A stretch of DNA of 45,850 bases, from positions 346,380 to 392,229 of the forward strand of contig NZ_JH719942.1 of NCBI RefSeq assembly GCF_000275825.1, read 5' to 3'. The stretch comes from Saprospira grandis DSM 2844. Its GTDB lineage: Bacteria; Bacteroidota; Bacteroidia; Chitinophagales; Saprospiraceae. Below the pieces are notes generated by a model. It worked only from the letters and a program-made list of their open reading frames with translations, had not been told where the DNA came from and made no database searches. Position 1 is the stretch's first letter. Every line of letters starts with the position of its first letter. The position numbers were made by a program, and so were the translations under genes. This document shows positions 25,655 to 34,018 of this stretch, one piece after another.

Positions 25655-26372
25655 GTTGTAGTAAATTTGGCGCTAGGCTAAAATCTAATTCGGCTGCAAA
25701 GATATCTGCAAAATGCCGAGAAAGCAAACTTTTGACCTCCTCTTCTGCTAGGGGCCGTCCCAATTCTTGGGCTAGGGAGGTCACGCCCTTATCTTGGATG
25801 CCGCAGGGAATAATATGGCCGAAGTAGCTCATATCGGTATTGATATTAAAGGCAAAGCCGTGCATGGTCACCCAGCGGCTCAGGTGCACCCCAATTGCGC
25901 AGATTTTGCGGGCATTGGGGCCATCTTCATCTAGCCAGACGCCAGACTCGCCTTTGATGCGGCCTGCGGTAATGCCATAATCTTGGAGTGTTCGGATCAC
26001 CATTTCTTCGATACTGCGGATATATCGGCCAATATCGGTAAAAAAGCAATCGAGGTCCAAAATAGGGTAGCCCACAATTTGGCCCAAGCCATGATAAGTA
26101 ATATCTCCCCCCCGGTTAATTTTTACAAAACTGGCCTCATGGGCTTGCAAGCCCGCCTCATCGAGTAGTAAATGGGCCTCTTTGCCATTTCGGCCTAGGG
26201 TATAGACATGGGGGTGTTCACAAAATAGAAAATGGCCAAACTGCTCTAGCTCCTCCCCTGCTCTTTGTCGCTTTTTACGATCGATACAGGCATTGAAAAG
26301 TTTGGTTTGATAGGCCCAGGCCTCCTCATAATTGATGCGGCCTAATTCTTCTACTTTTACTTGTTTACTCAT
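25644..26372 (-). CDS. lipB: Lipoyl(octanoyl) transferase
   Basis: This 242-residue enzyme moves octanoyl groups from acyl carrier protein to lipoyl domains of 2-oxoacid dehydrogenases. The conserved block RGGDITYHGLGQIVGYPILD (about 87-106) is complete. The acyl-accepting Cys lies in IIPCGIQDKGVTSL (about Cys190) and the catalytic Lys in ARKICAIGVHLSRWV (about Lys156). The length fits. lipA is not in the window. Confidence 0.95.
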   Translation of the reverse strand: MSKQVKVEELGRINYEEAWAYQTKLFNACIDRKKRQRAGEELEQFGHFLFCEHPHVYTLGRNGKEAHLLLDEAGLQAHEASFVKINRGGDITYHGLGQIVGYPILDLDCFFTDIGRYIRSIEEMVIRTLQDYGITAGRIKGESGVWLDEDGPNARKICAIGVHLSRWVTMHGFAFNINTDMSYFGHIIPCGIQDKGVTSLAQELGRPLAEEEVKSLLSRHFADIFAAELDFSLAPNLLQHEK

Positions 26373-26401
26373 CTTACTTATTTTTTGGACCAGCTTGCTG
26401 T

Positions 26402-27394
26402 TTAGGCTTGTCCCGCCAATTCTCCTTTTAGGAAATCAATCACTTTTACTTCGGTGGCATCTACTTGGCGCAACACAGAAAGCTCCCAAGAGATCCAGTC
26501 GCCCAAATGTACAGCATACATAGCCTCTTCAATCAAGCTATCGCCCTTAAGTTTGATCTCGATTAAGGTTTGTGTATAGTGGTTAATGATTTCCTTATTG
26601 ATTTTGATGCGGGCTTGATTGCGCTCATGCTCAAACTTGCTTCTGAAAATCAAGACAGCAAAATCGCCCTCTTGTTTACGCCAGCCCACCAATTCATTAT
26701 GATTCATCTCGGGAATTAGATGATGGCCGCAAAGGATTTTTGCATTTTCATTGAGCTGCTGACGCAGGCGCAAAATAATAGCTCCCATACGATCATTCGT
26801 ATAGAGAACGGGAAACTTGCCGCTCATGAACTGCGCCATCTTCTTGGCCTTTTCCATGATGTCGGCCTGCTCTTTTTCTAGCAAAAGAATACTTTGCTTG
26901 AGCTGCTCGATACGCTCGGCCTTGGCACAACCAAAGAACTTTAGGATAAATAGCTGCTGCACCAAAGAAAGCCCCAAACAAGCGCGGGGAGGGCTACCGG
27001 CATGTGGCAATTGAACGAAATCTAATCCATGCTCTTCGGCCAAGGCTTTCATTTTACCGCCAGAGCTGACGCAAACAATCTTGGCCCCTTTTTCAATGGC
27101 TGCCTCTAGGCCCATTAGGGTCTCTTCGGTATTGCCCGAAAAAGAAGAACAAATGACCAAGCTATGCGGGTTGACATAGTTGGGCAAATCATAGCCCTTA
27201 ACCACTTCCATGGGCAAAGGACGCTCCTCTGCCGTGAATTCCTTGGCAAAGTTGGCCCCAATACCAGAGCCGCCCATTCCCACAACCACAATATTGCGCA
27301 ATTCCTGCTCAGCCGCAGTTAATGTTATATTTTCGCCGATTTCAATGGCCTCCGTCAACTGGGCGCCAAAGTTTTTAATTAGTTCGTTCATCAT
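26402..27394 (-). CDS. Bifunctional phosphoglucose/phosphomannose isomerase (SIS domain)
   Basis: This 330-residue protein has two SIS-type sugar isomerase folds. The N-terminal phosphate-binding motif VVVGMGGSGIGANFA (about 36-50) and CSSFSGNTEETLMGLE (about 81-96) are typical, as is PEMNHNELVGWRKQEGDF (about 228-245) with the catalytic His/Glu region. This family interconverts glucose-6-phosphate and fructose-6-phosphate, and mannose-6-phosphate and fructose-6-phosphate. It begins a four-gene minus-strand group with lipB, a hypothetical gene and the pseudouridine synthase gene; no functional link among them is apparent. Two adjacent Met codons open the frame. Confidence 0.9.
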   Translation of the reverse strand: MMNELIKNFGAQLTEAIEIGENITLTAAEQELRNIVVVGMGGSGIGANFAKEFTAEERPLPMEVVKGYDLPNYVNPHSLVICSSFSGNTEETLMGLEAAIEKGAKIVCVSSGGKMKALAEEHGLDFVQLPHAGSPPRACLGLSLVQQLFILKFFGCAKAERIEQLKQSILLLEKEQADIMEKAKKMAQFMSGKFPVLYTNDRMGAIILRLRQQLNENAKILCGHHLIPEMNHNELVGWRKQEGDFAVLIFRSKFEHERNQARIKINKEIINHYTQTLIEIKLKGDSLIEEAMYAVHLGDWISWELSVLRQVDATEVKVIDFLKGELAGQA

Positions 27395-27507
27395 GATCAG
27401 TTCAAGATTTTGTTAATAACCCTTTCGAGCTATGTATATATCATACGTTTTAGTATACTAGCTGTATTGCGGTGCAGCTTGTCAAAGCTGCGAAAGATAA
27501 AAAAATT

Positions 27508-27882
27508 ATGGCAAAACATCACAAAATAGGCATCTTGGGCGAAAAGATGGCCCTAGAATACCTTTTAAAGCAAGGCTATCAGCTTAAAGCAAAAAACTGG
27601 CGCTATGGGCGGGCCGAAATAGACCTTGTTGTTTTTAAGGAAAACATCCTTGTTTTTGTAGAGGTCAAAACCCGAAAAAACGCCGCTTTTGGCCCCCCCG
27701 AATTAGCCGTTACGCAAAAAAAGCAACAGCTTCTTTTTGAAGCGGCCGCAGCCTATATGCATGCCGAAAACTATGAGGAGGAAATCCGTTTTGATGTCAT
27801 TGCCATTCAGCTTTCGGCCCATGAAGCCATCAAACATTTTGAAGACGCTTTTTTCCCTATCTGGGATGGAAACACCAACTAA
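27508..27882 (+). CDS. YraN/UPF0102 family nuclease-like protein
   Basis: This 124-residue protein is of the YraN family, a small PD-(D/E)XK-fold family of unknown substrate. Its features are GILGEKMALEYLLKQGYQL (about 7-25), the acidic RAEIDLVV (about 37-44), the core strand ILVFVEVKTRKN (about 49-60, Glu-x-Lys) and IRFDVIAIQL near the end. Length is normal. The ATG at 27508 is chosen over an upstream in-frame ATG (27472) because homologs start near the conserved helix. Confidence 0.9.
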   Translation: MAKHHKIGILGEKMALEYLLKQGYQLKAKNWRYGRAEIDLVVFKENILVFVEVKTRKNAAFGPPELAVTQKKQQLLFEAAAAYMHAENYEEEIRFDVIAIQLSAHEAIKHFEDAFFPIWDGNTN

Positions 27883-27967
27883 AAAGTGCAAATTAGCGTT
27901 GCTTTGGCAGAGGACCTTTAAGCAGCTTCTCCAATTCAATTATTAAGACTTACTAAATATAAAACGC

Positions 27968-28609
27968 ATGAAATTCTTGCTCTCTTTTCTTCCCCTTCTT
28001 CTTTTTGCCCTGCCCCAAATTAGCCAAGCCCAGCCGCTTTCGGTCAATGATATTGTTGAGGTGACGGGCATTGTGATTACGCCCGGCCCCAACGGAAAGG
28101 TGGCCCCGATTCCCTTTGCTACCGTGGCCGTAGAAAATGGCCTGCGCGGTACCTATGCCAATATGGACGGCATGTTTTCTATTGTGGTCAAAAAGGGCGA
28201 AACGATGCAGTTTTCCGCGGTGGGCTTTGCGACCCAAGAAATTATGATCCCCGAAGATTTTGAGGGCCTCTACCGCTCTATTGTGGTCCAACTAGAAACC
28301 GAGGATATCAATATGGCCGAGGTTTTGGTTTTCCCCTGGCCCGATCGCAACAACTTTAGAGCAGAGTTTTTGGCCATGCAACCCACCCAAGCCCAAAATC
28401 TTCAGGCTCTGGCCGAGGGCAAGCTCAGCCGCCGACAACTACTTGCCATGCAAGAAGAAATGGATATGGATGGCCGAGAAAATGCCTCGCTTTACCTCCG
28501 CCAACAGGCTAGCAGCTATTCTTATCAGGGACAACAGCAGGCCATGCCCGTCCTCAATCCACTAGCTTGGGCCCAATTTTTCAAGCAGTTTAAGAAGAAG
28601 GATAAGTAG
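27968..28609 (+). CDS. Exported protein with carboxypeptidase-like regulatory (CarboxypepD_reg-like) domain
   Basis: This 213-residue protein has a signal peptide (about 1-21, LLLFALPQISQA-Q) and a beta-sandwich of the carboxypeptidase regulatory-like type (about 28-115; VTGIVITPG, IPFATVAVENGLRGTYANMD, GMFSIVVKKGETMQFSAVGF). This domain is common in Bacteroidota at the start of TonB-dependent receptors, but no plug or barrel follows. The C-terminus (about 125-213) is Gln/Ala/Met-rich (GQQQAMPVLNPLAWAQFFKQ). It is probably a small periplasmic or outer-membrane-associated protein of unknown function. It ends next to repeat copy 7. Confidence 0.83.
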   Translation: MKFLLSFLPLLLFALPQISQAQPLSVNDIVEVTGIVITPGPNGKVAPIPFATVAVENGLRGTYANMDGMFSIVVKKGETMQFSAVGFATQEIMIPEDFEGLYRSIVVQLETEDINMAEVLVFPWPDRNNFRAEFLAMQPTQAQNLQALAEGKLSRRQLLAMQEEMDMDGRENASLYLRQQASSYSYQGQQQAMPVLNPLAWAQFFKQFKKKDK

Positions 28610-28613
28610 TTTG

Positions 28614-28735
28614 TTTTTTTGGGGCCTGCCGCCTGCGGCGGCCGGGCTGTGCACTAGCTCGCTGTTCGCTCGGCCCTGCGGCAGCAAAGCTGCCTGGGTC
28701 TGGCCTACGGCCACTAGTTACCATCCCTAGGCCAA
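28614..28735 (-). repeat. GC-rich multi-hairpin intergenic repeat, copy 7
   Basis: Minus-strand stems are TGGCC-GTA-GGCCA, GGCAGC-TTT-GCTGCC and GCCGCC-GCA-GGCGGC. The third block is the GAGCGAACAGCGAGC variant. It starts with a T run 4 bp after the stop of the upstream gene. Confidence 0.9.
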
Positions 28736-28783
28736 TGCTGTGGGGACCGCCCCACAGCCCAAACTCCGCCCTTGGGCCAAGAT

Positions 28784-28820
28784 AAAAAAGCCCGATCTAC
28801 TTTTGTAGATCGGGCTTTTT
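28784..28820. terminator. Strong bidirectional terminator
   Basis: AAAAAGCCCGATCTAC / GTAGATCGGGCTTTTT is a perfect stem with loop TTTT. It serves the minus-strand S4 gene and can also stop readthrough from the left. Confidence 0.92.
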
Positions 28821-28835
28821 GGTCCTAAGAAGCGC

Positions 28836-29258
28836 TTAATCTTCTTCCTCCTCCCAGTTCAATTGCTCTAGCATGCTATCGCCTTCTTTAAAGCCATCAA
28901 TTTGGCGGCGATCTCTTTTGGTGGGGCGACCAGCGCCTTTTTCTCTAAATTCTGTTGCTCGGCCATTCATAAACCAAGCCTTAAATTTATTGAGTTCCTC
29001 TTCTGGCGTCTGATCCTTATAGCAAGGCTCCGCTAATTTGGCCGATACCCGCTTTTCAATCAACTCAACCACCTTAAAGCGCATATTGAAGTTGTTTTTT
29101 CGGACCTCCAACAAATCCCCTCTTTTTACAAAAGAAGAGGGCTTTAAAATTTGCCCATCTATACGTACATGCCCCTTTTTGCAGGCATTACTCGCCATGG
29201 TTCGGCTTTTAAAAATACGGACCGACCATAACCACTTATCTACTCTTACCTTATCCAT
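28836..29258 (-). CDS. S4 domain RNA-binding protein (Hsp15/HslR-like)
   Basis: This 140-residue protein has an N-terminal S4 domain (about 3-60; VRVDKWLWSVRIFKSRTMAS, then ACKKGHVRIDGQILKPSSFV, KRGDLLEVR). It has a basic middle (GAGRPTKRDRRQID, about 105-118) and an acidic tail. This is the layout of Hsp15, which binds 50S subunits carrying stalled nascent chains and helps recycle them. The gene is alone, with its own terminator downstream. Confidence 0.9.
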   Translation of the reverse strand: MDKVRVDKWLWSVRIFKSRTMASNACKKGHVRIDGQILKPSSFVKRGDLLEVRKNNFNMRFKVVELIEKRVSAKLAEPCYKDQTPEEELNKFKAWFMNGRATEFREKGAGRPTKRDRRQIDGFKEGDSMLEQLNWEEEED

Positions 29259-29403
29259 GATTTAATTTTACTTTTTTTCAGGAGCTCCAACAAGGGAAAC
29301 TAAAAAGATGGTTCCATTTGTCCAAATTTTTCTGGCCCTAGCTCAGCCCCCTACTAAATTCAACCGCCGAAGAAAAGCGCCAAAAGCAAAAAAAACTGTG
29401 GAG

Positions 29404-29522
29404 CGGCCTAGCGCTGTGAAGGGGTGGCCGAAGGCCAGACCGAAGGCGAAACGCAGTGAAGCCTGAAGGGCCGAGCAGACCTGCGAGCCCCGCAACATAG
29501 CGCCCGCAGCGGAGGCCCCAAA
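29404..29522 (+). repeat. GC-rich multi-hairpin intergenic repeat, copy 8
   Basis: It is nearly identical to copy 6 over the first 90 bp (TGGCC-GAA-GGCCA and the long second arm with one base changed). The 3' portion is shorter, without the CCTGCC stem. Its A-rich end runs into the stop region of the receiver-domain gene. Confidence 0.9.
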
Positions 29523-29525
29523 TCC

Positions 29526-30470
29526 TTATCGAGGGGGTTGAAAATCGTGCATAATACTGCCTTCTCTCAAGCCATTTTCTATACTATCCTTTACCCAGAG
29601 AATAATGTCTAAAAGCCCATTGATAAAGGTTTTGACGGTATAGGGCGTGATTGGATAATTGTAATACTCGCTAGATTCTGGTGCTTTATGCTGCACAATA
29701 CTGCTGAGGGTGGCATAAATGATATAGGTCAGAAAAGAGACGTGCATCGGGGCCAGTTTTCGGACCTTAATGAGCTCGATCAGGTCTTTGGTTCGGCTTT
29801 GTCCGTCCATTCCATATAGCAGCGGATCGACCTTGAGGGCCTCTCGGCAAAAGACGTTGAGAATAGACTCTTCTAGGCGGCGGACAAAGGCGAGGCGCTC
29901 TAGCATTTGCTCTCTTTTGGCCATCGATTTATCGGCTAAGATGCTGAGCAAGAGCGAAACATCTTCTTGGTCCAGATAGCGGTCGGCAAAGTCAAAGACC
30001 TCGGGATACTGCTGTTTGATTTTGCTATTTTCTAGTTGGCCCACCTCCTGATGCAGAAACTCAAAAAGGGCTTGCATTTCGTCTTCATCTACGGCTGTTT
30101 TCTTTTTGTCGAAGAGGGCAGCCCGTTGGCGCAAGCTAGGTTCTAGCTGCACCCTCCAGGCCGTATGCACACAAAAAGGCAGGGGGCGTTCTTGGCGCAG
30201 CTCCATCTCTCTAAGGCGCATAATGGCCTCGTGCACAAAGTTTTCGGCCTCTGTACCTTTGGCTTGTTGTGGATAAATAGGCGCCTTGCCATCTAGAATA
30301 ACAGCCTGGTATTTACTGTTATTTTGTAGTTCGTGTAGGCCCTCTTGCAAGTTTGTTTTGTTGGTAATGAGGACCTGATACTTGCGGGCCCGTTTAATAA
30401 AGGGGCTAGCAAATTGTTGATCATCATCAATCATTAAAACCTGTATTGGTCGGCGGCGTTTTTTGCTCAT
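29526..30470 (-). CDS. Response regulator: receiver domain plus novel helical output domain
   Basis: This 314-residue protein has an N-terminal receiver-like domain (about 8-140) retaining the functional residues: an acidic cluster in VLMIDDDQQF (about 11-20), the phospho-acceptor Asp in AVILDGKAP (Asp60), Thr in CVHTAW (about Thr103) and Lys in LFDKKK (about Lys122). The C-terminal ~165 residues are all-helical and not a DNA-binding output domain. KLAPMHVSFLTYIIYATLSS (about 238-257) then IVQHKAPES (about 258-266) resembles HEPN or abortive-infection-type helical domains, but a clear R-x4-6-H motif is absent. It lies 4 bp downstream of the methylase-histidine kinase fusion, so it is almost certainly its phosphorylation partner. 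The ATG at 30470 is chosen; an upstream in-frame extension overlaps the kinase gene. Confidence 0.8.
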   Translation of the reverse strand: MSKKRRRPIQVLMIDDDQQFASPFIKRARKYQVLITNKTNLQEGLHELQNNSKYQAVILDGKAPIYPQQAKGTEAENFVHEAIMRLREMELRQERPLPFCVHTAWRVQLEPSLRQRAALFDKKKTAVDEDEMQALFEFLHQEVGQLENSKIKQQYPEVFDFADRYLDQEDVSLLLSILADKSMAKREQMLERLAFVRRLEESILNVFCREALKVDPLLYGMDGQSRTKDLIELIKVRKLAPMHVSFLTYIIYATLSSIVQHKAPESSEYYNYPITPYTVKTFINGLLDIILWVKDSIENGLREGSIMHDFQPPR

Positions 30471-30474
30471 ATTC

Positions 30475-33210
30475 TTATTTTCTGTAGGGCAAAATAATAT
30501 CAAATTGCACCTTAAAGGGGTCGCGTTTATCTATTTGCTCCTTATAATGTAGGCTACCCTCGTGGTTTTCAATAATTTGGTGAATGAGGTAGCCTCCGAT
30601 ACCCGAATGTCCAGTATCGCCGGCATAATTGCCATAGGATACAAAATCCTCAAAGGTAAAAGAATTTGGGAAAGCTTTTCCATCATTTTTATATTCTATC
30701 AATACTTCTTCTTGTTCTTCTAGCAAAGAAACGGAAAAGCGGATCAGATGTTTTTTATCCTTAGAAAATCCATGGCGGCGGGCATTTTCTACAAAATTGC
30801 TCAGGGCCGTGGCCAGTTGTGCTCGGTCGATGAGGGTGGCAATGGGTAATTCTCGGCCTCTTTCATCATCTTCCACCTCAATTTGGATAGAGAACTGTTT
30901 TTCTTGGGCATAAAGCTGGGCCCAATCTTCTAGAAAGTCGCGCAATAAAAGCTGTTCTAATTGCATGCGCTCCTTATCTGCGGAGATGATATTGCTGGCC
31001 GCATCAATGCTGTTAATGGTATAAATGAGTTGTTGCTCAATTTTGCGCACCACCTTGCCCAATTGGTCCTCTTCTTCGGCTTCTTCGCCCTCAAAAAGGG
31101 GATAAATAGAATCGCTCCAGCTCAGGGGCGTTTGCTCTTCCACTTTATCGCCCAGAAAGTCCTTAATATTTTTGAGCTCCGTCAGTATGGCGGGTAAGCG
31201 ATTGCCTAGTTCATGCTGCAAAGAAGAAATAATGCGCATTTGTCGGTTTTGGGCCGTTTGCTTATCCAGATTGAGGCGGCTGCGCAGGGTTTCCACCTTA
31301 TGCTCTTCTTCTTTGAGCAAAGACCATTTGGTTTCTTGGACCAATTTGATTTGCTCCTCTAGGCTGAGCAAAGGCATTTGCAGTTGGCCAAATTCCCGCT
31401 CTGATATCTGCAAAGCTTCATGATCGGTTCTGAACATATTGAACTGGGCCAAAAACAGTTTTTGATGCAATTGGACCAAAAAGTATTCTTTGTTGATTTT
31501 CTTTTGCTGCAAATCAAAAACCAGCACCGATTTGCTCACAATAATGGCTTGGCCGCTATACTCAAAATAGCTGGCCCGCAAGCGCCTGCCTTTGCGATTG
31601 ACCAAAAAGGCCGAATGTTGCAAGATACGCCCTTCCTCCTCTTCTTGTTCCTCAAAGGGGCAAAGCTTGGCTAGGGCCAACTGATAATCGGCAAACTGCA
31701 GGGCCAAATCTCGACTACTCACAAAGGGGTAATCATGAAACTGCTGCTCTTTTTTATGCACCCAAAGCGCTGGCAATTCTCCCGCCATCACTTCCTGCAG
31801 TTTGACCAAGGCATTTTGATCGGCCAGGGCCTCTAGTTCCTGAATAAAGGGGGCCGCATAACGCTTGGCATTGAGGTTGGCCCGCTGCTCGAGCAGTTGC
31901 TCTACCGTTTTGCAAACCACATAGCCCGCTAGCTCTTGCGGCACCTTCTCGCCACAGCTATGATAAGCCGAAACGATGGCTGCAATTTGCTGGCTCTCCA
32001 AACGATGGCGCACCCGACTCTTGGAGGTGGGTTGCAGTTGAGAAGCATTGATAAAAAGAACTTTCCCCTTGCGTTTGGCGGGTTTCTTTTTATGCAAATA
32101 GAGCAGGCAAATGGGGGCTTGGCTGGCATAGAGCAGGCCCGCTGGTAGGGTAATTACGGCATCCACCACATCGCGGCGAAGCAAGTACTCTCGCAAACGG
32201 CGCTCTTGTCGCTCTTTAAAGAGGGCCCGCATGGGCAAAACGGCAATCATCCGCCCATTCTCATTGAGTTGCTCCAGCATCAATTGTACAAAAAGGCTGT
32301 TGCAATCGGTTTCTTCTTGGCCCACATCTAGGGGCAGTTTGACATAAGATCGGTGCTTGACGGCTCGCAGATCGATTTCTTCTCCAAAGGGGAAGTTGGC
32401 CAAGGCCAGATCAAATTGCTGAGGGGGTTGGGGCGGATGAAGCAGGCTATTATTTTGCTCCACAACGGCCTCATAGGCTCCATTCATGAGCAAATTCATT
32501 TTGCAAAAGGCCCAGGTAATTTGATCTACTTCTTGGGCCAATATGTTTAGGGCGGCTGCTTCTTGCAAAAGGGCCACTAGGCTCCCTGCCTGTCCCGCCG
32601 TGGGTTCATAGACCGACTCTCCCGATTTGGGCGATAGCAAAAGGGCCATGAGTTTATTGAGAAAAAGCGGACTGGTAGCGCTACCGCCCGCCTTGCCCCT
32701 TCTTTGGGCTGCTCGGCTCAGGCTCTTATTAAAAAAGGCCCCAAACTGCGCAATAGAAAACTGCTTGAGCGAAAAATCGACCTGTTCCAATAGGCCAAAT
32801 ACTCGGGCCAGATGTTGGGCATCGGCCTTATCTTGTAGGGCCACCATTAGGGGGGCAAAAATATTTTCTAAAGAGGGGTTGGCCCTAGAAATTGCCACCA
32901 GGGCATCTCGCAAATCGCCAAAGGCCTGCTGTTCGTTTTGGGCCAACTGCTGCCTAAAATTGTGTAGGATCTGCCGTTGTTTTTCAGAAATCTTAATGAA
33001 GGCCAATTCGCCTTCTTCTTGTAGACAAATCAGGCGCTTATAAAAGATTAGGCTCAGCAACACATTGGCCGAGTTGCTCAGGTCCCAGGTCCCTCGAAGA
33101 GCATCCAAACTACTACTAAATAGGTTGTCCAATTGGTTCTCTAGCTCCTCCTTGCTGCTGGGCGTCCAGCCCGAAGAGATCTGTATTTGATCAAAGTTGA
33201 TAGATTCCAT
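30475..33210 (-). CDS. Fusion protein: HsdM-like DNA methylase, HsdS-like region and histidine kinase
   Basis: This 911-residue protein has three parts. (1) Type I methylase: an HsdM N-terminal helical segment (about 34-63, LDALRGTWDLSNSANVLLSL then IFYKRL). A methylase domain follows (about 150-400) with SAM motif I VYEPTAGQAGS (about 200-210) and motif IV ANFPFG (about 271-276), where NPPF would be usual. (2) A region like HsdS/target recognition (about 465-630), ending EREFGQLQMPLLSLEEQIKL, the form seen at the end of specificity half-domains. (3) Histidine kinase: H-box SSLQHELGNRLPA (about 662-674, His666), N-box LSNFVENARRHG (about 803-814), G1 YKNDGKAF and G2 GHSGIGGYLIHQIIENHEG (about 867-885). 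No HsdR is adjacent. A DNA-recognising methylase module appears to be the input of a two-component system. The gene starts 73 bp downstream of repeat copy 9. Confidence 0.88.
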   Translation of the reverse strand: MESINFDQIQISSGWTPSSKEELENQLDNLFSSSLDALRGTWDLSNSANVLLSLIFYKRLICLQEEGELAFIKISEKQRQILHNFRQQLAQNEQQAFGDLRDALVAISRANPSLENIFAPLMVALQDKADAQHLARVFGLLEQVDFSLKQFSIAQFGAFFNKSLSRAAQRRGKAGGSATSPLFLNKLMALLLSPKSGESVYEPTAGQAGSLVALLQEAAALNILAQEVDQITWAFCKMNLLMNGAYEAVVEQNNSLLHPPQPPQQFDLALANFPFGEEIDLRAVKHRSYVKLPLDVGQEETDCNSLFVQLMLEQLNENGRMIAVLPMRALFKERQERRLREYLLRRDVVDAVITLPAGLLYASQAPICLLYLHKKKPAKRKGKVLFINASQLQPTSKSRVRHRLESQQIAAIVSAYHSCGEKVPQELAGYVVCKTVEQLLEQRANLNAKRYAAPFIQELEALADQNALVKLQEVMAGELPALWVHKKEQQFHDYPFVSSRDLALQFADYQLALAKLCPFEEQEEEEGRILQHSAFLVNRKGRRLRASYFEYSGQAIIVSKSVLVFDLQQKKINKEYFLVQLHQKLFLAQFNMFRTDHEALQISEREFGQLQMPLLSLEEQIKLVQETKWSLLKEEEHKVETLRSRLNLDKQTAQNRQMRIISSLQHELGNRLPAILTELKNIKDFLGDKVEEQTPLSWSDSIYPLFEGEEAEEEDQLGKVVRKIEQQLIYTINSIDAASNIISADKERMQLEQLLLRDFLEDWAQLYAQEKQFSIQIEVEDDERGRELPIATLIDRAQLATALSNFVENARRHGFSKDKKHLIRFSVSLLEEQEEVLIEYKNDGKAFPNSFTFEDFVSYGNYAGDTGHSGIGGYLIHQIIENHEGSLHYKEQIDKRDPFKVQFDIILPYRK

Positions 33211-33282
33211 AGGTATTTTGGCTTGTCTGTTATAGTGTGTCTCTAAATATAGGGTTTTTTATTAACATCTATCTGCTTGTTG

Positions 33283-33512
33283 TTTTGGGGCCTCCCGCAG
33301 CAAGCTGCGGGCGCTACGGTTACTCCCTTTGGTCGTCGAACTGCGGACTAAAGTCCTTGTTGTTGGGGCTCGCAGGTCTGCTCGGCCCTGCGTCGCCTTC
33401 GGCTCCTTGGTCTGGCCTGACGGCCACCCCGCCGCATCGGTTACTCCCTTTGGTCGTCGAACTGCGCCCTAAAGGGCTTGTTGTGGCCTGCGGCGGCGGC
33501 GCCGCCTGCTAA
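33283..33512 (-). repeat. GC-rich multi-hairpin intergenic repeat, copy 9, with two inserted modules
   Basis: Minus-strand stems are TGGCC-GTCA-GGCCA, GCC-GAA-GGC and CCCGCAGC-TT-GCTGCGGG. Two copies of the 46-bp module also found in copy 4 lie at 33318-33364 and 33439-33484. Their core hairpins differ in compensated fashion (GGACTTTAGTCC versus GCCCTTTAGGGC). It lies upstream of the methylase-kinase gene with its A-rich end toward it. Confidence 0.88.
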
Positions 33513-33585
33513 ACCGCCTAAGGACCCAACTGTTACTAATAAGTTAAAGTACTGGCTTAGTGAACTTATTGCTAAGAGCTAATGA

Positions 33586-33926
33586 GCTAGCTTTTTGTTA
33601 GCTCGACCTAAGGCGCCACTAGCTCAACCTAGGGTTTGGCTAGCTTGACCTAGCTTTTTCTTAGCTCCAGCTAATACTTTCCTAGCTCGACCTAAGGCGC
33701 CACTAGCTCAACCTAGGGTTTGGTTAGCTTGACCTAGCTTTTTCTTAGCTCCAGCTAATACTTTCCTAGCTCGACCTAAGGCGCCACTAGCTCAACCTAG
33801 GGTTTGGCTAGCTCGACCTAGCTTTTTCTTAGCTCCAGCTAATACTTTCCTAGCTCGACCTAAGGCGCCACTAGCTCAACCTAGGGTTTGGTTAGCTCGA
33901 CCTAGCTTTTTCTTAGCTCCAGCTAA
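33586..33926. repeat. 84-bp tandem array, four units
   Basis: Units start at 33601, 33685, 33769 and 33853 (exact 84-bp period) with only a few C/T changes among them. Each unit contains related sub-motifs TAGCTCGACCTA, TAGCTCAACCTA, TAGCTTGACCTA and TTAGCTCCAGCTAA, so an older ~20-bp repeat lies inside. No ORF covers the array. The flank 33927-34018 has no recognisable feature. Confidence 0.95.
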
Positions 33927-34018
33927 GCGGCTACTCCCTAAATTCAGGGGACGGTTCAGGATTTTGTGTATTAGAATAAAATTTGGGCCTTTAGATTGTT
34001 AGGATTTGGCCAATAGTC

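Noticed and set aside
30475-33210. Ordinary type I restriction-modification methylase
   Set aside because: The protein continues into a full histidine kinase, no HsdR or separate HsdS lies nearby and motif IV is changed, so a plain type I system is not supported.
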